Shown here one piece after another: positions 9,507 to 17,715 of a stretch of 64,000 nt of DNA. Made by a program: the position numbers and the translations under genes. The stretch's first letter is position 1. Each line of letters starts with the position of its first letter. Under the pieces are notes generated by a model that was not told the origin of the DNA, did not search any database, and was given only the letters and a program-made list of their open reading frames with translations. This stretch comes from Rubrivivax sp. GTDB lineage: Bacteria > Pseudomonadota > Gammaproteobacteria > Burkholderiales > Burkholderiaceae_C. The DNA lies in NCBI GenBank assembly GCA_016707445.1, contig JADJHR010000019.1, positions 248,001 through 312,000 on the forward strand, read 5' to 3'.

Positions 9507-11066
9507 ATGAACGACTGGAACGAGGGCTACATCACCGATGTGGACTACACCTATGGTTTCTACAAGGAGATGGCACCGGCAGCGATCCGCTTCGCCTTGC
9601 TGGCCGCCGGCTATGAGTCACCGCCAGTCGACCGCTTCAGTTACTGCGAGCTGGGCTACGGGCAGGGTGCGGGCCTGGCACTGCTGGCTGCCGCCAACCC
9701 GGGTGGCGACTTCTGGGGCACCGACTTCAACCCGGCCCACGCCGCGGGCGCAGCCCGACTGGCCGGCGAAGCGGGTTTGAAGAACCTGCATGTCTTCGAC
9801 GACAGCTTCGAGCAGTTCGGTCAACGCGACTTGCCGCAGTTCGACTACATCACGCTGCACGGCATCTGGTCGTGGGTGGGGACCGAGGTGGCGCAGCAGA
9901 TCGTCGACTTCATCAGGCTGCACCTGAAAGTGGGCGGGGTGGTCTACATCAGCTACAACACCTTGCCCGGCTGGACGCACGCGCTGCCCATGCGTGGTTT
10001 GCTCAGCCAGTACGTCGAATTTCAAAGCTCGCAGGCAGACCCGATCGGCAACCGGCTGGATGGCGCGCTCAAGCTGCTGGAAGACCTCAACCAGATCCCG
10101 GGCAGCTACTTTCACCGTACGCCGCAACTGGCCGAACGCATCAAGTCGCTGCAGGGCCAGAACCGCAACTACCTGGCGCACGAATACCTCAACCGCCACT
10201 GGCAGCCGGTGTTCTTCTCGCAGATGGTCGAGGCCCTGACCCCAGCCAAACTGACCTTCACGGCCCATGCCGGCGCGCTGAATTGCATCGACGCGGTCAA
10301 TCACACCAAAGAGCTTCAGGCGGTGCTCGATCGCATCAGCAACCCGATCTTCAAGGAGATCGTGCGTGACCTGGGCATCAACCAGACCTTTCGCCGCGAC
10401 CTGTTCGTGCGCGGGCCTAGACGCCTGTCACGGACTGACCATGCGGCCGGCCTGCTCGACACCACCTATGCGCTGGTGACCGAACGATCCAAGTGCGAGC
10501 TCAAGATCAAGACCCATGTCGGCGAAGCCAATCTGCAGGCAGAGGCCTATGACCCGCTGCTCGACCGCCTGGCCAGCCAGGGCCCGACCCAGGGGCGCGC
10601 GCTGATGAGCCCGGCTGAGCTGGAAAGGATGGGCGGTGCGTCAAGGTTGTTGCAGGCCTTGGTGGTCTTGGTGGGTACAGGTTATGCCCAACCTTGCCGA
10701 CCGATGACGAAGGATGACGGGTCAACGGCAGCTTCAACCGCTTTCAACCACGTCATCATCGAGCGCACCTTGCGTGGTGACGCCAGCGACTTCAACTACC
10801 TGGCATCTGCCCACCTCGGCAGCGGCATTGTTGTGCCCCGCTTGCCCAAGTTCTTCATTCGCGCGCTGGCCCAACAACCCAAGGCCGACACACCGACAGT
10901 GGCCGCCGCGGTCTGGGACGTGCTCAAGGCCGCAGGGCAGGGTCTGGTGAAGGACGGGAAAAACATCGACGGCGACGCCGCCAGCCTGCAGGAGCTGGCC
11001 GAGCGCTACGAAGAATGGTCGCTGGGCCAGAAGCCGATCGCACAACACCTGGGCTTGATCGCCTAG
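9507..11066 (+). CDS. SAM-dependent methyltransferase with methyltransferase regulatory domain
   Basis: A 519-residue protein starting at ATG 9507 behind GGAGGA. Residues about 30-150 hold a class I Rossmann methyltransferase: CELGYGQGAGLALLAA is motif I (SAM glycine loop), FWGTDFNP is motif II, and FDYITLHGIWSW the post-II region. The middle part (about residues 190-330) resembles the predicted methyltransferase regulatory domain found in bacterial proteins of this layout, and the C-terminal 150 residues are helical. The substrate is unknown. Such genes are often beside polysaccharide or large surface-protein loci, so modification of the giant protein or of a surface glycan is plausible (inference). 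Confidence 0.8.
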   Translation: MNDWNEGYITDVDYTYGFYKEMAPAAIRFALLAAGYESPPVDRFSYCELGYGQGAGLALLAAANPGGDFWGTDFNPAHAAGAARLAGEAGLKNLHVFDDSFEQFGQRDLPQFDYITLHGIWSWVGTEVAQQIVDFIRLHLKVGGVVYISYNTLPGWTHALPMRGLLSQYVEFQSSQADPIGNRLDGALKLLEDLNQIPGSYFHRTPQLAERIKSLQGQNRNYLAHEYLNRHWQPVFFSQMVEALTPAKLTFTAHAGALNCIDAVNHTKELQAVLDRISNPIFKEIVRDLGINQTFRRDLFVRGPRRLSRTDHAAGLLDTTYALVTERSKCELKIKTHVGEANLQAEAYDPLLDRLASQGPTQGRALMSPAELERMGGASRLLQALVVLVGTGYAQPCRPMTKDDGSTAASTAFNHVIIERTLRGDASDFNYLASAHLGSGIVVPRLPKFFIRALAQQPKADTPTVAAAVWDVLKAAGQGLVKDGKNIDGDAASLQELAERYEEWSLGQKPIAQHLGLIA

Positions 11067-11198
11067 CCGGTCGGGAGACGAGGTCATCGCAAGCCGCCTG
11101 GCCCCGTCGCCTAAAATAAATGGCTCGACTGCAAAGTCGGACTCAAGCCTCGTCCCCGCCATCAGGCCCCTTCCCATTCCATTCAGAGATTGAAAACC
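11067..11198 (+). promoter_or_regulatory. Possible promoter of the type I secretion gene block
   Basis: This 132-bp gap contains CTAAAATAAATG, an AT-rich island in otherwise GC-rich DNA. TAAAAT at 11112-11117 could be a -10 element; no good -35 is visible. A short inverted repeat CGACT/AGTCG follows. This is the only clear gap before the operon that runs to about 19.9 kb. Confidence 0.3.
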
Positions 11199-11483
11199 GT
11201 GACCAAGAAACAAGTCGTCTTCGCCGATCGCCTGACCAACGTGTCGGTGCACAACGGGCTCGTCAGGATCGACCTGGCGTCGTTTGCCAACGCCACCCAG
11301 GACAAAGACGGCAAGCCCGCCATCCAGTTCGAAGTAACCCATCAACTGGTGATGCCGCTGGATGGTTTTGCCGCCGCCGTGTCCGCGCAGGAAAACGTGC
11401 TGAAAGAACTGGCCGCGATGGAACAGCGCCGCCGTGATGCCGCCGCTGCGCCCAAGGCCGAAGCCACCAAAGCTGCAAACTGA
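11199..11483 (+). CDS. Conserved-looking hypothetical protein, 94 aa
   Basis: Start chosen at GTG 11199 because AGAGA lies about 10 bases upstream; a TTG at 11190 would add three residues. The protein begins MTKKQVVFADRLTNVSVHNG and continues with a beta-strand-rich core. It ends in a charged helix and an Ala/Lys-rich tail (AAPKAEATKAAN). There are no membrane segments or signal peptide. I do not recognise the family. It is the first gene after the promoter-like gap and lies 37 bases before the next gene, so it is likely the first member of the secretion operon. Confidence 0.7.
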   Translation: MTKKQVVFADRLTNVSVHNGLVRIDLASFANATQDKDGKPAIQFEVTHQLVMPLDGFAAAVSAQENVLKELAAMEQRRRDAAAAPKAEATKAAN

Positions 11484-11520
11484 GCCTGTCGCAGCGGGCC
11501 CCACGCCGGCCCGGCCGCCG

Positions 11521-12033
11521 ATGCTGAAGAACCTGAGCCTTCGCTTCGACGCGCTGGAAGACCGCATCCTGCTGCGGCTGGTGTCCGACGAGGGTGAGCA
11601 GCAGTTGCAGCTGACGCGCCGCGTGTGCGCGCGCTGGGGCCATGACCTGCAGCAGCTGGTGGCCACCTCAGCTCAGGCGCCGGCGCGGCTGGACGCGGTG
11701 GCACAGACCCACCTGGCGGCGGCCCACCATCAGGCCATGGCGGCGCAGGCCACCACCTACCGTGAAGCCGCTTCAGAAGCGCCACTGCCCGCGCTGTCGC
11801 CGCCGCAGCTGGTCACCGGCATTGCCTGTGGCCGCCGCCACAGCGACGGCCGCTGGCTGCTGCGCTTTACCGCGCAGCAAGGCCGTGACTGGACCGTGGT
11901 GCTGACCAGCGAAACCCTGCACGGCCTGGTGGACGTCTTTCGCGCGCAGGTGAACATCGCCCAATGGGCGCTGCCGCCGATGGCGCTTGAAGCCGTCGCA
12001 ACGGTCCAGGCCGGCGCCTCGCCGTTGCACTGA
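11521..12033 (+). CDS. Hypothetical protein, 170 aa, in secretion operon
   Basis: Start taken at ATG 11521 (MLKNLSLRFDALEDRILLRL), which follows the upstream stop by 37 bases; the frame is open further upstream but would overlap that gene. The chain has an N-terminal strand-rich part with LQLTRRVCARWGHDL, a helical Ala/Gln-rich middle (about residues 50-90), and a C-terminal part with LLRFTAQQGRDWTVVLTSE. It looks cytoplasmic. The family is not recognised. It lies 51 bases before the TnpB-like gene, and that gap holds the large inverted repeat. Confidence 0.65.
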   Translation: MLKNLSLRFDALEDRILLRLVSDEGEQQLQLTRRVCARWGHDLQQLVATSAQAPARLDAVAQTHLAAAHHQAMAAQATTYREAASEAPLPALSPPQLVTGIACGRRHSDGRWLLRFTAQQGRDWTVVLTSETLHGLVDVFRAQVNIAQWALPPMALEAVATVQAGASPLH

Positions 12034-12050
12034 TCCAACAAGGCGCAAAC

Positions 12051-12089
12051 TTCATATAGGACTGCATTACACTGCGCGTCCTATATGAA
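12051..12089. repeat. Perfect 12-bp inverted repeat overlapping the TnpB-like start codon
   Basis: TTCATATAGGAC (12051-12062) and GTCCTATATGAA (12078-12089) are exact reverse complements separated by 15 bases. The ATG of the next gene (12085) lies inside the right arm. A second, mutually exclusive hairpin is possible: GCGTCCT (12076-12082) with AGGACGC (12091-12097). The element is AT-rich inside GC-rich surroundings. It could be a protein operator, an RNA switch that hides the start codon, or a remnant of a transposon end. Confidence 0.75.
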
Positions 12090-12777
12090 CAGGACGCTGC
12101 GCATCGCGCTCAACACCAGCCCGCGCCAGCACCAGCAGTTGCGGCAGTTGCAGCAGGCCTTTGCTGCCGTCTGCAACGCCCTGGCGCCACTGGTGCGCGA
12201 AACCCGCTGCTGGAACCGCGTGGCCCTGCACCACATGGCCTACAAGCAACTGCGCGAGCGCTTTCCCGAGCTGGGCTCGCAGATGGTCTGCAACGCCATC
12301 TACTCGGTCAGCCGGGCATCGCGCCATGTCTACCAGCACCCCGACAGCCTGTTCAACCTGGCGCGGCTGGGCGACCGGCCGCTGCCGCGCCTGCAGTTCG
12401 TGCCGACCGCGCCGGTGTACTTCGACCGCCACACGCTGAGCATCAAGGCCGGCCAGGTCTCGATGTACACGCTGGACGGGCGCATCCGCTTCGAACTGGG
12501 TCTGAACGATCACGACGAGCAGCGCTTTCGCAACGAGCGCCTGCGCGAGATCGTGCTCACCTCGTCCGACAAGGACTTCTTTCTGGCCTTCCACTTCGCC
12601 CAGGGCGCTGAAGCCGAAGATGCCGACGACAGCGCACAGTCCACCAGCACCACCAGCACCACCAGCGCCGCCAGCGCCGTCAGCGGCGACTTGCCCGAAT
12701 ACGTGCTTGCCATCGACGACGCCCAGATGCCCGGACCCACCGCACACCCGACGGCGCAGGCCGTCCAGCTGACATGA
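12085..12777 (+). CDS. TnpB-like protein lacking the RuvC nuclease (candidate domesticated regulator)
   Basis: A 230-residue protein starting at ATG 12085. By reading, its layout matches the N-terminal half of IS200/IS605 TnpB: an initial strand (NRTLRIALNTSP), a helix with QHQQLRQLQQAFAAVCNALA, then LGSQMVCNAIYSVSRASRHVY (like the second REC helix), PRLQFVP, VYFDRHTLSIKAGQVSMYTL (WED-type strands) and LREIVLTSSDKDFFLAFHF. After a Ser/Thr linker (about residues 185-203) comes PEYVLAIDDAQM, positioned where TnpB has its first RuvC motif (GIDxG). The chain ends about 25 residues later, so RuvC-II, RuvC-III and the zinc finger are absent. The stop overlaps the next ATG (ATGA), coupling it to the secretion ABC gene. 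The homology is a profile-level inference; the missing nuclease is directly visible. Confidence 0.6.
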   Translation: MNRTLRIALNTSPRQHQQLRQLQQAFAAVCNALAPLVRETRCWNRVALHHMAYKQLRERFPELGSQMVCNAIYSVSRASRHVYQHPDSLFNLARLGDRPLPRLQFVPTAPVYFDRHTLSIKAGQVSMYTLDGRIRFELGLNDHDEQRFRNERLREIVLTSSDKDFFLAFHFAQGAEAEDADDSAQSTSTTSTTSAASAVSGDLPEYVLAIDDAQMPGPTAHPTAQAVQLT

Positions 12778-14561
12778 GCCTGCCCCTGCGATTGCCCCAA
12801 TCGGCACCCAAGACCACGGTCCGGCAGGCGCTGATGCTGCAGCGGCCGCTGTTCATCCGCGCCGCCGCCTTCACCTTCGTCAGTGGCTTGCTGATGCTGA
12901 TCCCGCAATGGTTCATGTTCGAGGTCTACGGCCGCGTGCTGAACAGCCGCAACGAAATCACGCTGGCGATGCTGCTGATCGTGGCCATCGGCGCCTACGT
13001 GATCATCGAACTGCTCGACCTGGTGCGCTCGCGCATGCTGTACCGGGCCGGCCAGGGCGTCGACCGTACGCTGCGCCAGCGTGTCTTCGACACCGCCTTC
13101 GAGGCCAACCTGCGCAAGCTGCCCGGCGGTTCGCCGCAGGCCTTCACCGACCTGAAGGCGGTGCGTGACGGCATTGCGTCGCCGGCGGTCGGGGCAGCGA
13201 TGGACATTCCGGCGGCACTGGTGTTGCTGGTCATGATGTTTTTGCTGCACCCCTTGCTGGGGGTGATGACGCTGGTCGCCGCGGCGCTGCAGGCGACGAT
13301 CGTGTGGGCCACCGAACGCCGCACCATGCCGCTGCTGACCCAGGCCTCACGTGCGGCCATCGGGGCGCAGGCTTATGCCGCCAGCATGCTGCGCAACGCG
13401 CAGGTGGTCAGCGCGATGGGCATGCTGGGCCCGGTGCGTCAGCGCTGGCAGGCCCGCCAGCGCCAGTTCCTGTCGCAGCAGGCGAAGGCCTCGGACCACG
13501 CGGGGCTCAATTCCACCGCCGCCAAGCTGATCCAGACGCTGCAAGGCTCGATGCTGCTCGGCGCGGCTTGCTGGCTGGTGCTGCACAACACGCTGTGGGG
13601 CGGTGGCGCGATGATGATCGTCGCCTCGATCGTCGGTGGCCGGGTGCTGGCCCCTACTGCGCAGCTGGTGACGCACTGGCGCAGCGTGGTGCAGGCGCGT
13701 GATGCGGCACGCCGGGTCGACCTGCTGCTGTCCCAGTTCGACGAAGCACCGCGGGCCATGCCGTTGCCGGCGCCCAAGGGTGTGCTGACGGTCGAAGCCG
13801 TGGTGGCTGCAGCGCCGGGCACCAACCTGCCGATCCTGCGCAACGTCAGCCTGATGGCCAAGCCCGGTGAGATGGTGCTGATCACCGGGCCGTCGGCCTC
13901 GGGCAAGACCTGCCTGGCGCGCCTGCTGGTCGGGGTCTGGCCCGCCGGCAGCGGCAAGGTACGTCTGGACGGTGTCGATGTGTTCGCCTGGGACAAGTCA
14001 GAGCTGGGTCCGCACGTGGGCTACCTGCCGCAGACGATCGAACTCTTCGATGGCACGGTGGCCGAGAACGTGGCCCGCTTCGGCTCGGTCGACCTCGACG
14101 CCGTGCGTGCGGCGGTCGAGCAGGTCGGCCTGCTGCCCACCATCGAAGCGCTGCCGCAGGGTTTCGAAACCCGCATCGGCGAAGACGGTGCCGTGCTGTC
14201 GGGCGGCCAGCGCCAGCGCCTGGCCCTGGCGCGCGCGCTGTACGGCCAACCCCAATTCCTGGTGCTGGACGAACCCAATGCCAGCCTGGACGAAGCGGGC
14301 GAGCAGCAACTGATCGCTGTGCTGCAGCTGCTGCGCGCGCGCGGTGCCACCGTGGTCGTCATTGCCCACCGCAGCAGCCTGCTGGCCGTCTGCGACAAGC
14401 TGATGGTGCTGAACGACGGCCAGACCGTGGCCTTCGGCGCGCGTGACGAGGTGCTGGCCGCCTTGAAGAAGGCCAACGAACAGGCGCGGGCCAAGATGCA
14501 GCCGCCGCCCGGCGCGTTGGCCACCGTGCCCGCCGGGGCAGTCAGCAGAGGTGCAGCATGA
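12774..14561 (+). CDS. Type I secretion ABC transporter, permease/ATPase 1 (PrtD-like)
   Basis: A 595-residue ABC half-transporter. Six membrane helices span roughly residues 25-310 (for example FTFVSGLLMLIPQWFMFEVY). The ATPase domain has Walker A GPSASGKT (about 372-379), signature LSGGQRQR (about 476), Walker B FLVLDEP (about 495) and an H-loop His in VVVIAHR (about 530), so all catalytic elements are present. It lacks an N-terminal C39 peptidase domain, which fits the PrtD/HasD type exporting RTX proteins with C-terminal signals. The start overlaps the TnpB-like stop by 4 bases, and its own stop overlaps the second ABC gene. The giant RTX protein upstream is the likely substrate. Confidence 0.9.
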   Translation: MSLPLRLPQSAPKTTVRQALMLQRPLFIRAAAFTFVSGLLMLIPQWFMFEVYGRVLNSRNEITLAMLLIVAIGAYVIIELLDLVRSRMLYRAGQGVDRTLRQRVFDTAFEANLRKLPGGSPQAFTDLKAVRDGIASPAVGAAMDIPAALVLLVMMFLLHPLLGVMTLVAAALQATIVWATERRTMPLLTQASRAAIGAQAYAASMLRNAQVVSAMGMLGPVRQRWQARQRQFLSQQAKASDHAGLNSTAAKLIQTLQGSMLLGAACWLVLHNTLWGGGAMMIVASIVGGRVLAPTAQLVTHWRSVVQARDAARRVDLLLSQFDEAPRAMPLPAPKGVLTVEAVVAAAPGTNLPILRNVSLMAKPGEMVLITGPSASGKTCLARLLVGVWPAGSGKVRLDGVDVFAWDKSELGPHVGYLPQTIELFDGTVAENVARFGSVDLDAVRAAVEQVGLLPTIEALPQGFETRIGEDGAVLSGGQRQRLALARALYGQPQFLVLDEPNASLDEAGEQQLIAVLQLLRARGATVVVIAHRSSLLAVCDKLMVLNDGQTVAFGARDEVLAALKKANEQARAKMQPPPGALATVPAGAVSRGAA

Positions 14562-16357
14562 GCACGGTTCAAGGCGCGACCATCCCACCCGTCAGGGCCA
14601 ATCCCACGACCACTACCGTGGCAAGCCCCGCGGGCACCACGGCAACACGCTCTGCGCCCAGCGGGGGCTTCTTCAGCCGCAGCGAACTGGGCCGCGTGCT
14701 GTGGCGCTTTCGCCGTGAGTTCGGCTGGGTCGCGCTGTTCAGCTTCTTCGCCAACGTGCTGATGCTGACGCCCACGCTGTACATGCTGCAGCTGTTCGAC
14801 CGCGTGATGATCAGCGGCAGCGAGCTCACGCTGCTGGGCCTGACGCTGATCACGGTGGGCTTCTTCCTGGTGATGGGTTTTGCCGAATGGGTGCGTTCAC
14901 GCTTGCTGGTGCGCAGCGGCGCCGCCTTCGACGAGGCGCTGAACCGACGCACCTTCGACGCCGCTTTCGCGCAGAACCTGCGCCAAGGCGGCCGCCTGTC
15001 GCTGCAGCCCTTCAACGACCTGACTGCGGTGCGCCAATTTCTGTCCGGCAGCGGCCCCTTTGCCTTCTTCGACCTGCCATGGACGGTGATCTACATCGCC
15101 GTGCTGTACGTCATGCACCCCTGGCTGGGCCATGCCTCGGTGTTCTTCTGCCTGCTGATGCTGGCGATGGCGCTGTGGAGCAACCATCTCGTCTCGCGGC
15201 AGCAGGAACCGGTGCAACAGGCGGGCCTGGAAACCAGCAGCTACCTGCAGTCCAAGATGCGCAACGCCGAGACGGTGGAAGCGCTGGGCATGCTGGGCAA
15301 CCTGCGCCGCCTGTGGCAGCTGCTGCACGAGCGTGAATCCGCGCGCCAGGCCGATGCCTACGAGCTGAGCCAGCGCCTGCAGGCGCTGACCAAGTTTGTG
15401 CAGTACTCACAGCAGTCGCTGATGCTGGCGCTGGGTGGTCTGCTGGCCATCGACGGCCACATCGGGGTGGGCGCCATGGTGGCCGCCAACGCGCTGTCGG
15501 GCAATGCCGTGCGTCCGATCGGCACCCTGGTCTCAGTGTGGAAGCAGTTTGTCGATGCGCGCCTGGGCTACCGCAGGCTCGAGACCCTGCTCGACACCTT
15601 TCCCGAAGCAGGGCCGGAGGCCGACCACGACCCCATCCAGGGCCAGATCACGCTGCGCGGCCTGACGGCGACGGCGCGCGGGCGCAACAAGCCCATCCTG
15701 GACGGCTTGAACGCCGAGTTCAGGGCGGGCGAGGTGGTGGCCATCCTCGGGCCGTCGGGCGCCGGCAAGTCGACGCTGGCCCGCTGCCTGCTGGGCATCT
15801 GGCCCGACACCAGCGGCGAGGTGCTGCTCGACGGGCTGCCGCTGTCGGCCCGCTCGCGCGACGCGCTGGGGCCGCAGCTCGGCTACCTGCCGCAGGACAT
15901 CGAACTGTTCGACGGCAGCATCGCCGAGAACATCGCGCGCTTCGGCGAGGTCGACGCCGAGCAGGTGATCGCAGCGGCCACGCGCACCGGCATCCACGAC
16001 ATGATCCTGCGCCTGTCCAAGGGCTACGACACCCCGATGGGCGATGCGGGTGGGCTGCTGTCAGGCGGCCAGCGCCAGCGCATCGGACTGGCCCGCGCCT
16101 TGTATGGCGACCCAGCGCTGGTGGTGCTGGACGAACCCAATGCCAGCCTCGACGAGGCCGGCGAAGCGGCCCTGGTGCGCGCGGTGCGCGACCTCAAGGC
16201 CAGTGGCAAGACCGTCTTCATGATCGTGCATGCACGCCATCTGCTGGTCGTCGCCGACCGCGTGCTGGTGCTCGACGACGGTCACATCAAGGCCCTGGGC
16301 GTGCTTCAGCCGCCCAACCCCCAGAACCCCCTTTCCCCGATCGAGGTCCGTGTATGA
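14558..16357 (+). CDS. Type I secretion ABC transporter, permease/ATPase 2 (PrtD-like)
   Basis: A 599-residue second ABC half-transporter directly following and overlapping the first by 4 bases. A Pro/Thr/Ala-rich cytoplasmic extension (about residues 1-45) precedes the membrane domain (for example LFSFFANVLMLTPTLYML). Walker A is GPSGAGKS (about 397-404), signature LSGGQRQR (about 501), Walker B LVVLDEP (about 521), and the H-loop reads IVHARH (about 556). Both ATPases look competent, so the pair could form a heterodimeric exporter or two homodimers. It overlaps the HlyD-type gene by 4 bases. Confidence 0.9.
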   Translation: MSTVQGATIPPVRANPTTTTVASPAGTTATRSAPSGGFFSRSELGRVLWRFRREFGWVALFSFFANVLMLTPTLYMLQLFDRVMISGSELTLLGLTLITVGFFLVMGFAEWVRSRLLVRSGAAFDEALNRRTFDAAFAQNLRQGGRLSLQPFNDLTAVRQFLSGSGPFAFFDLPWTVIYIAVLYVMHPWLGHASVFFCLLMLAMALWSNHLVSRQQEPVQQAGLETSSYLQSKMRNAETVEALGMLGNLRRLWQLLHERESARQADAYELSQRLQALTKFVQYSQQSLMLALGGLLAIDGHIGVGAMVAANALSGNAVRPIGTLVSVWKQFVDARLGYRRLETLLDTFPEAGPEADHDPIQGQITLRGLTATARGRNKPILDGLNAEFRAGEVVAILGPSGAGKSTLARCLLGIWPDTSGEVLLDGLPLSARSRDALGPQLGYLPQDIELFDGSIAENIARFGEVDAEQVIAAATRTGIHDMILRLSKGYDTPMGDAGGLLSGGQRQRIGLARALYGDPALVVLDEPNASLDEAGEAALVRAVRDLKASGKTVFMIVHARHLLVVADRVLVLDDGHIKALGVLQPPNPQNPLSPIEVRV

Positions 16358-17715
16358 GCATCGCTCTTCTCAAGCCGCCTGGCAACGCGGGCAAGGACAT
16401 CACCGATGTCGAACCGACAGCCTTGCCCGACACCGACACCCGCTCGACCATCCGGCTCGGCTTCTGGGTGCTGCTGGTGGGGTTCGGCCTGTTCCTGATC
16501 TGGGCCGCCTGGGCACCGCTGGACGAAGGCGTGGTGGCGCCGTCCACGGTGTCGATCGAAGCCCGCAAGAACACCATCCAGCACATGCAGGGTGGGGTGA
16601 TCCGCAAGGTGCTGGTCAACGAAGGGCAGATGGTCAAGCGCGGTGACGTGCTGGCCGAACTGGATGACGGTGCCACGCGCGCCGGCTACGAGGCCATCCG
16701 GCAGAACTACCTGTCGCAGCGCGCGTCCGAGAGCCGGCTGCTGGCCGAAGTGACCGATGCGCCGAAGATCACCTTCCACCCTGATCTGCTGGTCAAGGAC
16801 GACCCGGTGGCGGCGCAACACATGGCGGCGCAGCAGCAGCTGTTCGCGTCTCGGCGCGCGGCCCAGGCGGCCGAGCTCGGCGCTGCCAACCAGTCGATTG
16901 CCGGCCTGGAGAAGCAGATCGCCGGCATGGGCAGGATGCTGGAAAGCCGCCATGCCCAGGCCGCGTTGCAACTGCGACAGGCCAGCAACGTGCGCCAGCT
17001 GGCCGACGAAGGTTTCGCCCCGCGCAACCAGGCGCTGCAGCTCGAGCAGGGGTCGGCCGAGTTGCGCACCAACATGGCCGATCTCGAGACCAGCATCCAG
17101 CGCACTCAAAGTGCCATCGCCGAGACGCGGCTGCGCATCGCGCAACGCCGGCAGGAATACCTGAAGGAAGTGTCGGCGCAGCTGGCTGACGTTCGGCGCG
17201 AGGTGCAGGCCAACCAGGAGCGGCTGGTGGCGATCACCGGCGAGCTGGGCCGCACGCAGATCAAGGCACCGGTGGACGGACAGGTGGTCGGGTTGACGAT
17301 GAGCAGCCTGGGCGGTGTGGTCAGCCCCGGCCAGCGGCTGATGGACATCGTGCCCGTGGGCCAGGCGCTGGTGCTCGACGCCAAGGTGCCACCGGCGGTG
17401 ATCGACCGCATCAAGCAGGGTGACGCCACCGAGGTGCGTTTCAGCTCGTTTGCCAACACGCCGACGCTGGTGGTGGAAGGCAAGGTGATGTCGCTGTCGC
17501 ACGACGTGATCAGCGAGCAGGTACCAGGCGGCGTGATCAGTTTCTACCTGGCGCGCGTGGAAATCACGCCCGCGGGCATGAAGGCGCTGGGCCCGCGTGC
17601 GCTGCAGCCCGGCATGCAGGCCGAGGTACTGATCAAGACCGGAGAACGCACGCTGCTGGCCTACCTGCTGCACCCGCTGACCAAGCGCATCGCCGCGGCG
17701 ATGATCGAGGAATGA
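16354..17715 (+). CDS. Type I secretion membrane fusion protein (HlyD/PrtE family)
   Basis: A 453-residue periplasmic adaptor. The start is ATG 16354, overlapping the previous stop (ATGA), although the frame is open far upstream. A cytoplasmic tail precedes one membrane helix (about residues 33-53, FWVLLVGFGLFLIWAAW). The lipoyl half-motif IQHMQGGVIRKVLVNEGQMV is followed by a long coiled-coil hairpin (about residues 95-290). The second lipoyl half is TQIKAPVDGQVVGLTMSSLG, then a beta-barrel. It would connect the ABC pair to the TolC-type channel encoded next, with which it overlaps by 4 bases. Confidence 0.92.
   Translation: MSIALLKPPGNAGKDITDVEPTALPDTDTRSTIRLGFWVLLVGFGLFLIWAAWAPLDEGVVAPSTVSIEARKNTIQHMQGGVIRKVLVNEGQMVKRGDVLAELDDGATRAGYEAIRQNYLSQRASESRLLAEVTDAPKITFHPDLLVKDDPVAAQHMAAQQQLFASRRAAQAAELGAANQSIAGLEKQIAGMGRMLESRHAQAALQLRQASNVRQLADEGFAPRNQALQLEQGSAELRTNMADLETSIQRTQSAIAETRLRIAQRRQEYLKEVSAQLADVRREVQANQERLVAITGELGRTQIKAPVDGQVVGLTMSSLGGVVSPGQRLMDIVPVGQALVLDAKVPPAVIDRIKQGDATEVRFSSFANTPTLVVEGKVMSLSHDVISEQVPGGVISFYLARVEITPAGMKALGPRALQPGMQAEVLIKTGERTLLAYLLHPLTKRIAAAMIEE

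Noticed and set aside
12051..12777. Complete IS200/IS605 insertion sequence
   Set aside because: No TnpA (Y1 transposase), no RuvC half and no recognisable right end are present, and the gene is overlapped by the operon, so it is not an intact element.
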